A DNA stretch of 64,000 nt from Eubacterium ruminantium (GCF_900167085.1 NZ_FUXA01000006.1:124001-188000); one strand, 5' to 3'; counted from the first letter of the stretch, positions 1 through 9,604 are shown. Numbers and translations: made by a program. Notes: generated from the sequence alone by a model not told the origin.

Positions 1-55
1 AAAGAACATTTAAACAAATAAAGTACATTATATTGTGCTAAATCGCCTGTTTTGG

Positions 56-84
56 TTGACATTTTGTTAAAAAAGTATTACAAA
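56..84 (+). promoter_or_regulatory. Possible promoter upstream of rsmD
   Basis: TTGACA at 56-61 is followed after 17 bp by TACAAA at 79-84, a four-of-six match to the -10 consensus. It lies about 110 bp ahead of rsmD. The rest of bases 1-193 shows no convincing gene; the upstream neighbour is outside the window. Confidence 0.35.
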
Positions 85-193
85 TAAATGTAGTGTTTTG
101 TCATGGATGTGCCAAATCATGTTTAAAAATGATTCTTCATGATAATCTAAGCATTATTTGGTCGGATCATGAATTGACATTATAGGAGTATAT

Positions 194-751
194 ATGCGAG
201 TTATAGCTGGAACAAGAAGAAGTCTTCCTCTTAAAACAGTTGAAGGACTTGATACAAGACCGACAACAGATAGGATTAAGGAGACATTATTTAATATATT
301 AATGCCGGATCTTCCTGGTGCGGTTTTCTGGGATTTATTTTCCGGAAGCGGTGCTATAGGAATTGAAGGATTATCTAGAGGTGCTAAAAGAGCTGTATTT
401 GTTGAGAATAATATGAATGCGGTTAAATGTATCAATGATAATGTCAAATTCACTAAATTTACAGATGAGTCCGAAGTGTTCAGGACGGATGTTCTTTCAT
501 TTGTAAGATCAAGAAAAACCGTTGATGCGGATATTATCTTTATGGATCCACCTTATGGCAAAGGATTAGAAAGAGATGTACTTGCTGAACTCAGTGTGAA
601 GAGTTTCACCAATAATGATGCAATCATTATAGTTGAAGCTTCACTTGATGAGGATTTCAGTTATGTATATGATCTGGGATTCCAGATATATAAGAATAAA
701 GAATATAAGAATAATAAGCATGTTTTCATGCAAAAAAGGATAGATGAATAA
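194..751 (+). CDS. rsmD: 16S rRNA (guanine966-N2)-methyltransferase RsmD
   Basis: SAM-dependent methyltransferase that modifies G966 of 16S rRNA during assembly of the small subunit. The 185-residue length is normal for the family. The N-terminus starts MRVIAGTRRS, the SAM-binding loop is around FSGSGAIGIEGLSRGA, and the catalytic motif MDPPYG sits at about residues 117-122 (DPPY is the N-methyltransferase signature). An AGGAG-like ribosome site precedes the ATG. Its stop overlaps the coaD start (TAATG), so the two genes should be translationally coupled. The rsmD-coaD pair is a widespread arrangement in Firmicutes. Confidence 0.95.
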   Translation: MRVIAGTRRSLPLKTVEGLDTRPTTDRIKETLFNILMPDLPGAVFWDLFSGSGAIGIEGLSRGAKRAVFVENNMNAVKCINDNVKFTKFTDESEVFRTDVLSFVRSRKTVDADIIFMDPPYGKGLERDVLAELSVKSFTNNDAIIIVEASLDEDFSYVYDLGFQIYKNKEYKNNKHVFMQKRIDE

Positions 752-1236
752 TGGTAAGAGTAGTATATCCGGGAAGTTTTGACCCGGTTACACTTGGACA
801 TCTCGACATAATAAAGAGAGCTTCAGCAGCATTTGATGAAGTAATAATAGGTGTTCTCAACAACTCGGAGAAAAAATCTCCGTTGTTTACTTTAGAAGAA
901 CGTGTTATTATGTTGAAGGAAGTAACAAGTGATCTACCAAATGTTAGTGTTGAATGCTTTGGTGGGTTACTGGTTGATTTTGTTAAAGCAAAAGGATCAA
1001 ATATTATTGTCCGCGGTGTGAGAGCTATGGCGGATTTTAATATTGAGTTGCAGATGGCACAGACAAACCGTGCTGTTGCAAATGATATAGATACTGTATT
1101 TTTTTCTACAAGTACACAGTATTCAGCAATTAGCTCCAGTGTTGTGAAGGAATATGCAAGCTATGGAGTTTCAGTGAAGGATTTTGTTCCGGCAAAAGTT
1201 CTTCCTAAAATAGAGGAAAAGTATAAGAAACTATAG
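751..1236 (+). CDS. coaD: Phosphopantetheine adenylyltransferase CoaD
   Basis: Catalyses the penultimate step of coenzyme A synthesis, ATP + 4'-phosphopantetheine to dephospho-CoA, in the cytosol. The 161-residue length is usual. The nucleotidyltransferase signature near the start reads PGSFDPVTLGH (T/HxGH class), and the conserved ISSSVVKEYA segment lies towards the C-terminus. The ATG overlaps the rsmD stop codon by one base, so it has no separate intergenic ribosome site and probably relies on coupling. Confidence 0.96.
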   Translation: MVRVVYPGSFDPVTLGHLDIIKRASAAFDEVIIGVLNNSEKKSPLFTLEERVIMLKEVTSDLPNVSVECFGGLLVDFVKAKGSNIIVRGVRAMADFNIELQMAQTNRAVANDIDTVFFSTSTQYSAISSSVVKEYASYGVSVKDFVPAKVLPKIEEKYKKL

Positions 1237-1255
1237 GATTCAGGAGGGAATCGAA

Positions 1256-2056
1256 ATGGAGAAAAAAGGCGTTGAAGAGATGATAAATGAGATAAGTATA
1301 TTTATAGATAACTGTAAATATCAGCCTCTCTCATCAAACAAAATCGTAGTGCCTAAAGATGAAATAGATAGAATGCTCAGTGAGTTGAAATTAAAACTTC
1401 CTAATGAGATTGAACGTTGTAAAAAGATCATGAGAAATAAGGAAGCTATACTTGCTTCAGCAAGAACCCGTTCTGATGCTATAATTTCTGAATCGGTAAA
1501 TGAAGCTAATAGACTTGTTGATACAAATCATATTACTGAACTTGCTAATATCAGAGCTAACGAAATCCTTGAGCAGGCTAGAAAAGAAGCTCAGCAGATA
1601 GTTGATGATGCAAATGCAGAGGCATCAGAAGTAAGACTTTCAGCTATGGAATATACAAAGAGCAGACTCTCAGAAATGAGAAACTTCTTTGCCCGTACAC
1701 TTGAAATCGATAGAGAGAATTATCATAATCTTATTGATAATCTTGAGAATACTGTATATACACTTGATTCAAATGTTAATGATATGGATGCAAGTATCAG
1801 CCTTCTTACAGGTACACCTATCCAGGCTCCTGTTTCACAGGCTCCACAGGGAGATTTCGGAGGAGAAGATATCTCTGAATTTGACGAAGAGGATGATTTC
1901 AGCTTCGCTCCTGAGAATAAGAAGCAGTCAAATGTTGCTCCACCACCAATCGTACAGTCATTAAATTCATCTGATGATGATTATGATGATGAAGAAGATG
2001 ATGATTACGATGACGATGATGATTTTGATGATGACGATGACTTCCTTGATGAATAA
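1256..2056 (+). CDS. Unknown coiled-coil protein with polyacidic C-terminal tail
   Basis: A 266-residue soluble protein. Residues about 40-180 are rich in Glu/Lys/Ala heptads (for example ILEQARKEAQQIVDDANAEASE) and should form long helices resembling ATP-synthase subunit H/E or DivIVA-like stalks. The middle is Pro/Gln-rich, and the last 35 or so residues are almost entirely Asp and Glu. There is no signal peptide or transmembrane segment. A clean AGGAGGG site lies 7 bp before the ATG, and the gene follows coaD by 19 bp, so it is probably co-transcribed. I do not recognise a specific function; a scaffold or cell-division/envelope role would be a guess from composition. The polyacidic tail coding DNA (1965-2050) is a run of GAT/GAA codons. 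Confidence 0.8.
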   Translation: MEKKGVEEMINEISIFIDNCKYQPLSSNKIVVPKDEIDRMLSELKLKLPNEIERCKKIMRNKEAILASARTRSDAIISESVNEANRLVDTNHITELANIRANEILEQARKEAQQIVDDANAEASEVRLSAMEYTKSRLSEMRNFFARTLEIDRENYHNLIDNLENTVYTLDSNVNDMDASISLLTGTPIQAPVSQAPQGDFGGEDISEFDEEDDFSFAPENKKQSNVAPPPIVQSLNSSDDDYDDEEDDDYDDDDDFDDDDDFLDE

Positions 2057-2136
2057 TCAGTAGATTATTTGGCGGAGTTTTGTTGGAGTATCCGTACGAT
2101 AATCGTATATTATTCAGAACTTAAATAGATAAGAAT

Positions 2137-2178
2137 AAAAATACCGGTGAACGAGTAATATCATTCACCGGTATTTTT
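2137..2178. terminator. Bidirectional intrinsic terminator
   Basis: A 15-bp stem with core ACCGGTGAA/TTCACCGGT is flanked by an A-run on the left and a T-run on the right. It therefore works on both strands, ending the rsmD-coaD transcript and convergent tmcAL. Confidence 0.9.
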
Positions 2179-3472
2179 ATATTATGGAAACATTTGAAGA
2201 TAATTCTTTCGGGGATTTGATTCCTGTTTTGTTGTAGTATATAAGATTATATAAATCCGTAGCTTTCTTATCCAGTAAGTAAAGATCTTCAGCAAATTTA
2301 TTTTCAGGGATATAATCCGCACGTTTGTTGATTATCTTTATTTTGTCTGTGTTATTTATAGTTTTTAATAAGCCGGAATTATTCTTATTAAGTGCAAGCA
2401 GAGTTGTGTAAGGACAATATATTCCGGTATTTTTCTTGGCATTATCGATTTCAAGCAGGATATGTATCAAAACTCTGCATATTCTTGAATATGTTATCTC
2501 TTTGGATTTAAGGGCTGTTATTATTTCGTCACAGTTCATCGGAAGGGATAGCTTTTTGATCTTATTATATAAATCCTTATCGAGATCAAGTATATCCTCA
2601 TATTTAGATTGAAGATCTAGTAACCTTTTATTTATAAGGACTTCAAAGTCTTTGATGGATAATTTTGCCTTTCCATTAAAAATATCAGAAAATGGAATAT
2701 ATTTTTCTGCTTCGACGTCTAAATTATCATGAAGTAATTCGCGTATACTTTTGGCAGAAACTATATTTGAATTCATGCTCATGTTTGTGTCTATGTTCGT
2801 ATATCCGTATACACATGGATTTATATTATTGTCAGCATTTGTATATGAATTCATTTCTGGGTATATGACTGGATTCGTTTCAATTGCCGAGTCGTGAGAT
2901 GCGCCCCTACGAGGAATGGCAATCGGTATGATTTCAGAATTCATTTTTTTAAGTGCTGTAAGATATTCAATTGCAAGAATATTGTTAGGAGAAGAAAGGA
3001 TAGCTGTATCATCTGAACCTATTTCTTCTTCGAGGGCAAGTGCTCTTGCTTTCGGGAAAGAGTAGCCTTCTTTTAAATGATCATTAAGCGAAGACTTAAA
3101 TGAAGATGTTTCTTTCAAAATAACATCGGAAATGCTCTGAAGTTTATCAACATCCGGTGTTTCTGTTCCGAAAGAAAGATGAGTGATTCCACCTAAAGAG
3201 TTTATAATTTCAACTCCTGCATAAGCGAAATCCGGGGAACTTGATGTGCTGTATCTTACAGGTAATTCAAATACTGCATCGATACCGCCTTTAACAGCAG
3301 CCGTTGCTCTGGTAAGTTTATCAAAGATCGCAGGTTCGCCTCTCTGAACGAAATTGCCACTCATTACAGCAATCATATTATTTGCACCTGACAGCCTTTT
3401 TGATTCTTCTATATGGAATTTATGTCCGTTATGAAATGGATTATATTCGGCGATTACAGCTACTATATTCAT
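2177..3472 (-). CDS. tmcAL: tRNA(Met) cytidine acetate ligase TmcAL (YlbM)
   Basis: Nucleotidyltransferase-fold enzyme that activates acetate with ATP to make N4-acetylcytidine at the wobble base of elongator tRNA-Met. The N-terminus reads MNIVAVIAEYNPFHNGHKFH, with the HxGH motif at residues 14-17, then GNFVQRGEPA and FELP, all diagnostic of the family. Length (431) is slightly above usual because of a low-complexity Asn/Tyr/Thr/Met stretch at about residues 198-240 (coded roughly by 2755-2880), inserted between conserved blocks. An extended -10 on the minus strand lies just upstream, and CCGGAGG precedes the ATG. Confidence 0.93.
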   Translation of the reverse strand: MNIVAVIAEYNPFHNGHKFHIEESKRLSGANNMIAVMSGNFVQRGEPAIFDKLTRATAAVKGGIDAVFELPVRYSTSSSPDFAYAGVEIINSLGGITHLSFGTETPDVDKLQSISDVILKETSSFKSSLNDHLKEGYSFPKARALALEEEIGSDDTAILSSPNNILAIEYLTALKKMNSEIIPIAIPRRGASHDSAIETNPVIYPEMNSYTNADNNINPCVYGYTNIDTNMSMNSNIVSAKSIRELLHDNLDVEAEKYIPFSDIFNGKAKLSIKDFEVLINKRLLDLQSKYEDILDLDKDLYNKIKKLSLPMNCDEIITALKSKEITYSRICRVLIHILLEIDNAKKNTGIYCPYTTLLALNKNNSGLLKTINNTDKIKIINKRADYIPENKFAEDLYLLDKKATDLYNLIYYNKTGIKSPKELSSNVSII

Positions 3473-3502
3473 GTTTCCTCCGGTTAGAATAATATCTAAG
3501 GT

Positions 3503-3511
3503 ATTATATCA
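3503..3511 (-). promoter_or_regulatory. Extended -10 promoter for tmcAL
   Basis: On the minus strand TGATATAAT (TGn plus a perfect TATAAT) lies about 30 bp upstream of the tmcAL start. The -35 region is weak, as is common with an extended -10. Confidence 0.6.
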
Positions 3512-3637
3512 CATAAATATATTTATATCATATGTTAATAAAAATTGGAAAAGGGCGGTATATTTTAATGATAATTAACAAAAATAGGCCGATTTCAAAA
3601 AATATTTAAATAAACATCTTTTATTTTCATAAAAGCA

Positions 3638-3646
3638 TGATATAAT
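3638..3646 (+). promoter_or_regulatory. Extended -10 promoter for the aminotransferase
   Basis: TGATATAAT lies 75 bp before the aminotransferase start, with a poor -35. The transcribed leader is about 65 nt and ends in AAAGGAG ahead of the ATG. The 248-bp divergent spacer 3473-3720 holds this and the tmcAL promoter, and nothing else I can support. Confidence 0.6.
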
Positions 3647-3720
3647 AAAATGACTTTAGGGTTAAAGTTTTTGGTTGAGAGACCGAAATAAAGTAGATTA
3701 TTTGTTTAAAGGAGATTGTT

Positions 3721-5007
3721 ATGAAAGCATATTCTGATATGACAAAAGAAGAACTTGCGAAAGAACTTGAGGAACTTAAAAAGCAGTATCATAAGTTTCA
3801 GGAGATGGATCTTAAGCTTGATATGAGCAGAGGTAAGCCTTGCAGAGAGCAGCTTGATATTTCTATGGGAATGATGGATACTCTTAATTCAGCAGCAGAT
3901 CTTACTTGCGAAGATGGTACAGACTGCAGAAATTACGGTGTTCTTACAGGCATTCATGAAGCTAAAGTTCTTATCGGTGATATGATGGAGAACAATCCTG
4001 ATAATATTATTATATATGGTAATTCATCGCTTAATGTAATGTATGATACAGTTTCAAGAGCTATGACACATGGTATTCTTGGTAATACACCATGGTGCAA
4101 GCTTGATAAAGTAAAGTTTTTATGTCCTGTTCCGGGATATGACAGACATTTTGCGATTACAGAATATTTCGGAATTGAAATGATTCCTGTTCCAATGAGT
4201 CCTGAAGGACCTGATATGGATATGGTAGAAGAACTTGTTTCTTCAGATGAGTCAATCAAGGGTATCTGGTGTGTACCTAAGTATTCAAATCCACAGGGTT
4301 ATTCATATTCTGATGAAACAGTAAGAAGATTTGCAAGACTTAAGCCTGCTGCAAAGGACTTCAGAATATTCTGGGATAATGCATACGGAATCCATCATCT
4401 TTATGATGATGAGCAGGATTATCTTATTGAGATCCTTGCAGAATGTAAGAGAGCAGGAAATCCTGATCTTGTATATAAATTTGCTTCAACATCAAAGATT
4501 ACATTCCCTGGAAGTGGAATCGCAGCACTTGCTTCATCTCCAAATAACCTCGAAGATATCATGAAGCAGATGGGAAATCAGACAATCGGTCATGATAAAG
4601 TTAATCAGTTAAGACATGTAAGATTCTTCAAGGATATTCATGGTATGACTGAGCATATGAGAAAGCATGCTGATATCATCCGTCCAAAGTTTGAAGCAGT
4701 TCTCAGTGCATTAGAGAATAATCTTTCAGGTCTTGGCGTTGGTGAGTGGACAAAGCCAAAGGGAGGATATTTCATAAGTTTTGATGCTCTTCCTGGTTGT
4801 GCCAAGGATATTGTAAAAATGGCTAAGAAGGCCGGAGTTACAATGACAGGTGCTGGAGCTACATGGCCATATGGAAAGGATCCTGAAGATAAGAATATCA
4901 GAATCGCTCCTACATATCCTACACTTGATGATCTTAAAACAGCAGCTGAGTTATTTACATTATGCGTAAAGATTGTAAGTGCTGAGAAAATCCTTAGCGA
5001 GATGTAA
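3721..5007 (+). CDS. PLP-dependent aminotransferase class I, aspartate aminotransferase-like
   Basis: A 428-residue fold-type I aminotransferase. The Schiff-base lysine is about K259 in ASTSKITFPGSG, and the PLP-stacking and Asp-binding segments are around IFWDNAYGIHHL. The N-terminal DMSRGKPCREQLDIS segment (here LDMSRGKPCR) is typical of the Asp_aminotransf (PF12897) subgroup often annotated as aspartate or alanine-glyoxylate aminotransferase. The substrate is not decidable from sequence; aspartate/2-oxoglutarate is the conservative guess. The gene is monocistronic, with its own extended -10 promoter and a strong terminator immediately after it. Confidence 0.88.
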   Translation: MKAYSDMTKEELAKELEELKKQYHKFQEMDLKLDMSRGKPCREQLDISMGMMDTLNSAADLTCEDGTDCRNYGVLTGIHEAKVLIGDMMENNPDNIIIYGNSSLNVMYDTVSRAMTHGILGNTPWCKLDKVKFLCPVPGYDRHFAITEYFGIEMIPVPMSPEGPDMDMVEELVSSDESIKGIWCVPKYSNPQGYSYSDETVRRFARLKPAAKDFRIFWDNAYGIHHLYDDEQDYLIEILAECKRAGNPDLVYKFASTSKITFPGSGIAALASSPNNLEDIMKQMGNQTIGHDKVNQLRHVRFFKDIHGMTEHMRKHADIIRPKFEAVLSALENNLSGLGVGEWTKPKGGYFISFDALPGCAKDIVKMAKKAGVTMTGAGATWPYGKDPEDKNIRIAPTYPTLDDLKTAAELFTLCVKIVSAEKILSEM

Positions 5008-5044
5008 TAATAAGTATAATTTTATATATTGATTTAATGTGTAA

Positions 5045-5090
5045 AATATCTCTTTGCTCGGTTAATACGGGTGAAGAGATATTTTTTTTA
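5045..5090 (+). terminator. Intrinsic terminator after the aminotransferase
   Basis: AATATCTCTT (5045-5054) pairs with AAGAGATATT (5074-5083), followed by an unbroken T-run. It separates the aminotransferase from recA. Confidence 0.88.
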
Positions 5091-5222
5091 TACCGAGCTA
5101 CATTCTTTGTTACTGTGATGCTACAAATTCGAGCATTTTTTCATTTGTTATATGTATATTCTGTGTGATAAAATCACATGTACGGAAATAATTGCAGATC
5201 GGAAAACAAGAAGTTTTTAATG

Positions 5223-5251
5223 TTGACATTTATTCTTAGATATAATATTAT
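5223..5251 (+). promoter_or_regulatory. recA promoter
   Basis: A perfect TTGACA (5223-5228) is followed by a 17-bp spacer and TATTAT (5246-5251). Transcription would begin near 5258, directly on the LexA-type box. Confidence 0.75.
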
Positions 5252-5257
5252 AAAAGT

Positions 5258-5271
5258 CGAACGTATGTTTT
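5258..5271 (+). promoter_or_regulatory. LexA (SOS) box overlapping the recA transcription start
   Basis: CGAACGTATGTTTT matches the Gram-positive LexA operator CGAACATATGTTCG in arrangement (GAAC-N4-GTTY), with one change in the right half-site. It lies 6 bp after the -10 hexamer, where bound LexA would block transcription start. Confidence 0.75.
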
Positions 5272-5287
5272 GCTCAAGGAGGTTAAT

Positions 5288-6361
5288 ATGGCAAGTGAAG
5301 ATAAGAAGAGAGCACTTGATGCGGCTCTTGCACAGATTGAAAAACAATATGGTAAAGGTTCGGTTATGAAGCTTGGTGATGGCTTCGATGATATGAATAT
5401 AGATGTAGTTCCGACTGGATCACTCAGTCTTGATATAGCTCTTGGTGCAGGTGGTATGCCTAGAGGAAGAATCATAGAAATCTATGGGCCTGAATCAAGT
5501 GGTAAAACAACAGTTGCACTTCATGTTGTAGCTGAAGTTCAGAAAAGAGGCGGTATAGCAGGATTTATCGATGCAGAGCATGCGCTTGATCCTGTATATG
5601 CAAAGAATATAGGCGTTGATATCGATAATTTATATATTTCACAGCCTGATAATGGTGAGCAGGCTCTTGAGATTACTGAGACAATGGTTAGATCCGGCGC
5701 TGTCGATGTTATTATAGTTGACTCAGTTGCTGCTCTTGTTCCTAAGGCAGAGATAGAAGGAGATATGGGTGACTCACATGTAGGTCTCCAGGCCAGACTT
5801 ATGTCACAGGCATTAAGAAAACTTACTGCTGTTATCAGCAAAACAAATTGCGTTGTTATCTTCATTAACCAGCTTCGTGAGAAGGTTGGTGTTATGTTTG
5901 GTAATCCTGAGACAACTACAGGTGGTAGAGCTCTTAAATTCTATGCATCTGTAAGACTTGATGTAAGAAGAGTCGAGACAATCAAGCAGGGTGGTGAAGG
6001 TATCGGTAACCACACAAGAGTTAAGATTGTTAAGAACAAAATTGCTCCTCCATTCAGAGAGGCTGAATTTGATATCATGTTCGGTAAAGGAATATCAAAA
6101 GAAGGCGATGTTCTTGATCTTGCAGCAAATAGAAATATTATTGTTAAATCCGGTGCCTGGTATGCATATAAGGGTGAGAAGATAGGACAGGGCCGTGAGA
6201 ATGCTAAGCAGTATCTTGCTGAAAATCCTGAAATCTTCAAGGAGATTGAGAATAGAGTCAGAATAGAAGCAGGAATCAGTGGAGTTTCAGAAGAGGATTA
6301 TCAGAAACTTGTGGCTGAAGGACTTGTTCAGAAGAAGGAAGAGCAGCCTGCCGGTGAATAA
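5288..6361 (+). CDS. recA: Recombinase RecA
   Basis: ATP-dependent strand-exchange protein and LexA co-protease. I place the start at the ATG at 5288 ([10 protein letters not shown]), with AAGGAGG five bases upstream; the in-frame TTG at 5270 lies inside the operator region and has no ribosome site. This gives 357 residues, normal for RecA. Walker A is GPESSGKT at 67-74, followed by the [16 protein letters not shown] and [19 protein letters not shown] (loop L1/L2) blocks. It is followed after 2 bp by recX. The promoter carries a LexA box, so SOS induction is expected. Confidence 0.98.
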   Translation: MASEDKKRALDAALAQIEKQYGKGSVMKLGDGFDDMNIDVVPTGSLSLDIALGAGGMPRGRIIEIYGPESSGKTTVALHVVAEVQKRGGIAGFIDAEHALDPVYAKNIGVDIDNLYISQPDNGEQALEITETMVRSGAVDVIIVDSVAALVPKAEIEGDMGDSHVGLQARLMSQALRKLTAVISKTNCVVIFINQLREKVGVMFGNPETTTGGRALKFYASVRLDVRRVETIKQGGEGIGNHTRVKIVKNKIAPPFREAEFDIMFGKGISKEGDVLDLAANRNIIVKSGAWYAYKGEKIGQGRENAKQYLAENPEIFKEIENRVRIEAGISGVSEEDYQKLVAEGLVQKKEEQPAGE

Positions 6362-6363
6362 AA

Positions 6364-6960
6364 ATGCCTTATTTAACGATTAAAGACAAAGGGACAAGAA
6401 AGCTTTTAAATATTGATGATGAATATATCGGATTTGTCTATCAATCTGATATCAATGAATATGATCTTAATGATGGTACGGATATTGATATCACTAAGGT
6501 TGAAGACTTGCATAGTCTGATATTCAAAAGAACTTACAAAAAAGCTTTATCTTATCTTGAGAGATCCGAATATTGTGCTTCTGAGATAAGATTTAAATTG
6601 AAAATGAATGATTATTCATCGGTTGCCATTGAAAGAGTGATTGAAAGCCTTTATAAAAGCAAATTCCTGGATGATAAAAGATATGCAGAAGCTTTTATAA
6701 GGTCATATTCTTCAACTAAGGGAAGAAAACTGATGGAAACAGAACTGCTTCATAAAAACATATCTTCAGATGTAATAAATGATGCTTTTGATGCCTTTTA
6801 TGAGGATGAGGATTATGATGAGGATGAAGTTATCAGAAGCATTCTCGATAAAAAATATAAGGGTGCAGATTTAAGTGATATTAAAACAAAAACTAAGGTA
6901 CTTTCGTACTTTATGAGAAAGGGCTTCTCGGTCGATAAGGTTAATAATCACTTGACATAA
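6364..6960 (+). CDS. recX: Regulatory protein RecX
   Basis: RecX binds RecA filaments and limits their activity. It has 198 residues with the tandem three-helix repeats typical of the family (ALSYLERSEYCASEIRFKLKMNDY; FLDDKRYAEAFIRSYSSTKGRKLMETELLHKNIS). An acidic patch (YEDEDYDEDEV) occurs before the last repeat. The start lies 2 bp after the recA stop, inside the same transcript, so both would be induced together by DNA damage. Confidence 0.93.
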   Translation: MPYLTIKDKGTRKLLNIDDEYIGFVYQSDINEYDLNDGTDIDITKVEDLHSLIFKRTYKKALSYLERSEYCASEIRFKLKMNDYSSVAIERVIESLYKSKFLDDKRYAEAFIRSYSSTKGRKLMETELLHKNISSDVINDAFDAFYEDEDYDEDEVIRSILDKKYKGADLSDIKTKTKVLSYFMRKGFSVDKVNNHLT

Positions 6961-7029
6961 TATTAAAAAACGATTAATATTTATGTGTTGTACTTTTGTA
7001 CGGCGAAAATTAAATAAGGAGGTGCTCCT

Positions 7030-8571
7030 GTGGACATAGTGATCTTTGCTATTATCCTTGTAGTTGCCGTTGTTGCGACATGGTTTGCTGCTACAGCATA
7101 TCGTAAGAACATTGCTGAAGCTAAGATTGGCAAAGCGGAAGACAAGGCTAAGGATATAATAGATGATGCACTTAAGACCGCTGAAGACAAAAAGCGCGAG
7201 ATCGTTATAGCTGCTAAAGAGGAAGCTCTTAGAACTAAGAACGAGATTGATAAAGAAGTCAAAGATAGGCGTAATGAGATTCAGCGTATGGAGAAGAGAG
7301 TTCTTGCCAGGGAGGAAAATCTCGATAAGAAGAGTGACGCTATTGAGAAGAGAGAGTCACAGATTTCAGTTAAAGAAAACGAGATTGCAAAGAAAAAGGC
7401 AGAAATAGATGAGCTCTCATCCAAAAGGTTACAGGAACTGGAGAGAATATCCGGACTCACCTCTGAACAAGCAAAGGAATATTTACTAAAGACTGTTGAA
7501 GATGAAGTTAAACACGAAACAGCAGTCATGATCAAGGAATTGGAATCCAGAGCTAAAGAAGAAGCTGATAAGAAAGCAAAGGATTATGTGGTTTCAGCTA
7601 TACAGAAATGTGCAGCTGATGTTGTTTCAGAATCCACAATATCACTTGTTCAGCTTCCAAATGATGAGATGAAAGGTAGAATCATCGGTCGTGAAGGTAG
7701 AAATATCAGGACTCTTGAAACTATGACAGGCGTTGATCTTATTATTGATGATACACCTGAAGCAGTTATCTTATCATGTTTTGACCCTATCAGAAGAGAA
7801 GTTGCAAGAATTGCTCTTGAGAAACTTATCGTTGATGGACGTATCCATCCGGCAAGAATCGAAGAGATGGTTGAGAAGGCCAAGAAAGAAGTAGAAACAA
7901 TGATTCGTGAAGAAGGTGAATCTGCCGCACTTGAATGTGGTGTTCATGGTTTACATCCGGAAATCATTAAGCTTCTTGGTCGAATGAAGTTCAGAACAAG
8001 TTATGGCCAGAATGCTCTTAAGCATTCGGTTGAAGTTTCACAGCTTTGTGGACTTATAGCAGCTGAGATAGGTGAAGATGTTAAGCTCGCTAAGAGAGCA
8101 GGACTTCTTCATGATATTGGTAAATCCGTTGATCATGAGATGGAAGGCTCACATGTATCTATTGGTGTTGATATTTGTAGAAAGTACAAAGAATCCGCTA
8201 TTGTTATTAATTCAGTAGCATCACATCATGGTGACTGTGAAGCTGAAAGTTTGATTGCTTGTATAGTACAGGCTGCTGATACAATTTCAGCTGCAAGACC
8301 TGGTGCTAGACGAGAGACATTAGAGACATACACTACAAGGCTTTCTAAACTTGAAGCGATAGCCAATGAATTTAGTGGTGTTGACAAGACCTTTGCTATT
8401 CAGGCAGGACGAGAGATAAGAGTCATGGTTGTTCCTGAGCAGGTTAGTGATGCTGATATGGTTCTTCTTGCGAGAGATATCTCTAAGAGAATCGAAGATG
8501 AGCTCGAATATCCTGGACAGATTAAAGTCAGTCTTATTCGTGAATCACGCATTACTGATTACGCTAAGTAA
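7030..8571 (+). CDS. rny: Ribonuclease Y
   Basis: Membrane-anchored endoribonuclease that initiates mRNA decay in Firmicutes. GTG start with AAGGAGGTG upstream. Of 513 residues, about 5-25 form the single membrane anchor ([21 protein letters not shown]), and 30-190 a long charged coiled coil. A KH domain follows ([22 protein letters not shown]), and then the HD phosphohydrolase core with [10 protein letters not shown]. The order and length match the family exactly. A strong terminator follows, so the gene is probably a single unit downstream of recX. Confidence 0.96.
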   Translation: MDIVIFAIILVVAVVATWFAATAYRKNIAEAKIGKAEDKAKDIIDDALKTAEDKKREIVIAAKEEALRTKNEIDKEVKDRRNEIQRMEKRVLAREENLDKKSDAIEKRESQISVKENEIAKKKAEIDELSSKRLQELERISGLTSEQAKEYLLKTVEDEVKHETAVMIKELESRAKEEADKKAKDYVVSAIQKCAADVVSESTISLVQLPNDEMKGRIIGREGRNIRTLETMTGVDLIIDDTPEAVILSCFDPIRREVARIALEKLIVDGRIHPARIEEMVEKAKKEVETMIREEGESAALECGVHGLHPEIIKLLGRMKFRTSYGQNALKHSVEVSQLCGLIAAEIGEDVKLAKRAGLLHDIGKSVDHEMEGSHVSIGVDICRKYKESAIVINSVASHHGDCEAESLIACIVQAADTISAARPGARRETLETYTTRLSKLEAIANEFSGVDKTFAIQAGREIRVMVVPEQVSDADMVLLARDISKRIEDELEYPGQIKVSLIRESRITDYAK

Positions 8572-8591
8572 TAGCATTAATGTAATTACTG

Positions 8592-8623
8592 ATCCCCTGA
8601 TAGTATTATCAGGGGATTTTTTA
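8592..8623 (+). terminator. Intrinsic terminator after rny
   Basis: An 11-bp perfect stem, ATCCCCTGATA/TATCAGGGGAT, with a 4-nt loop and a T-run. Confidence 0.95.
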
Positions 8624-8718
8624 ATACAATCCTTATTATATAAATTTTGCAAAACTTATATCATCTTTTGAGTGATATTTTTAATATATAAATCACATTG
8701 GGGAAGGTGAAGAATTAT

Positions 8719-9459
8719 ATGGAAAAAAATCTAAACATAAATAATTCAAAAATGAACGAGCAAAATACAAACAATCTAAACATAAATGATCCAAAAATGA
8801 ACGAGCAAAATACAAACAATCAAAATACAAACAATCAAAACACAAACCATCAAAATACAGATGATCAGAGGACGAATAATGAATCCGTTATAACTTCGGA
8901 ACATATGAAACGTCTTGATAGGACACTTATATTTAAAGGCAATAGAGTTGAGGTGTATGAAGATGTGATTTTAAAACCGGACGGTGAAGAGGTTAGATAT
9001 GATTATGTTCATAACAGAAGCGGTGCCGGAATACTTCTTGTTGATAGAGCTTCTGTTAATGGAGAAGAGAAAGAAGAACTGATATTTGTTAAGCAGTATC
9101 GTAATACGCTTGATGATTATGATATTGAGATACCGGCAGGATGTCAGAATTATCCTGAAGAGGATTTTAAAGAATGTGCTTTAAGAGAAGCGGAAGAGGA
9201 AACCGGTTTTATTCCTGAAAAGGTGTTTTATATTACAAAGATGATAGCTGCAGTTGGATTGTTTGATGAGCAGACGGCTATATTTATCGGAACTGATCTA
9301 AAAAACGGCCAAATCAAAAGGGATGATGATGAATATATAGAACTGATCAGAATGTCGCTTGATGAGGCAGTAAGAAATATATATGAGCATAAGATAATAG
9401 ACAGTAAAACAATCATTGCAATTTTAGCATATAAAGATATGAAAAATAAATTAAAATAG
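8719..9459 (+). CDS. Nudix hydrolase (ADP-ribose pyrophosphatase-like) with repeat-coded N-terminus
   Basis: Hydrolyses nucleoside-diphosphate-X compounds; the closest match by layout is ADP-ribose pyrophosphatase. The start is taken at the ATG at 8719, after GGGGAAGG, giving 246 residues. The Nudix box is at GCQNYPEEDF...LREAEEETGF, preceded by the conserved EIPAG. Residues about 4-53 are an Asn/Gln/Thr tract coded by tandem DNA repeats, absent from ordinary family members, ahead of the catalytic domain starting near HMKRLDRTLIFKG. The substrate is inferred, not proven. Confidence 0.85.
   Translation: MEKNLNINNSKMNEQNTNNLNINDPKMNEQNTNNQNTNNQNTNHQNTDDQRTNNESVITSEHMKRLDRTLIFKGNRVEVYEDVILKPDGEEVRYDYVHNRSGAGILLVDRASVNGEEKEELIFVKQYRNTLDDYDIEIPAGCQNYPEEDFKECALREAEEETGFIPEKVFYITKMIAAVGLFDEQTAIFIGTDLKNGQIKRDDDEYIELIRMSLDEAVRNIYEHKIIDSKTIIAILAYKDMKNKLK
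8728..8877 (+). repeat. In-frame tandem repeat in the Nudix gene: 2 x 45 bp then 4 x 15 bp
   Basis: Two 45-bp units (8728-8772, 8773-8817) differ at only a few bases. They are followed by four 15-bp units derived from the end of the 45-mer (core AATCAAAATACAAAC), with increasing divergence to 8877. All units are multiples of three, so the reading frame survives expansion or contraction. Confidence 0.9.
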
Positions 9460-9604
9460 TTGTTATGTCAACTGAAAATATAAATATTACGAAAATATTA
9501 CAATTATATTGTTAATATTTTGATTTTTTCCTCGAATATTTTTCAGCAATATATGGTGCAAGGTTACGTAATGCTATACTTGATTTTGTGAAATTGGCTA
9601 TATG

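Noticed and set aside
5270-5287. Upstream TTG start for recA
   Set aside because: It lies within the LexA-box region with no ribosome site; the ATG at 5288 has a well-placed AAGGAGG.
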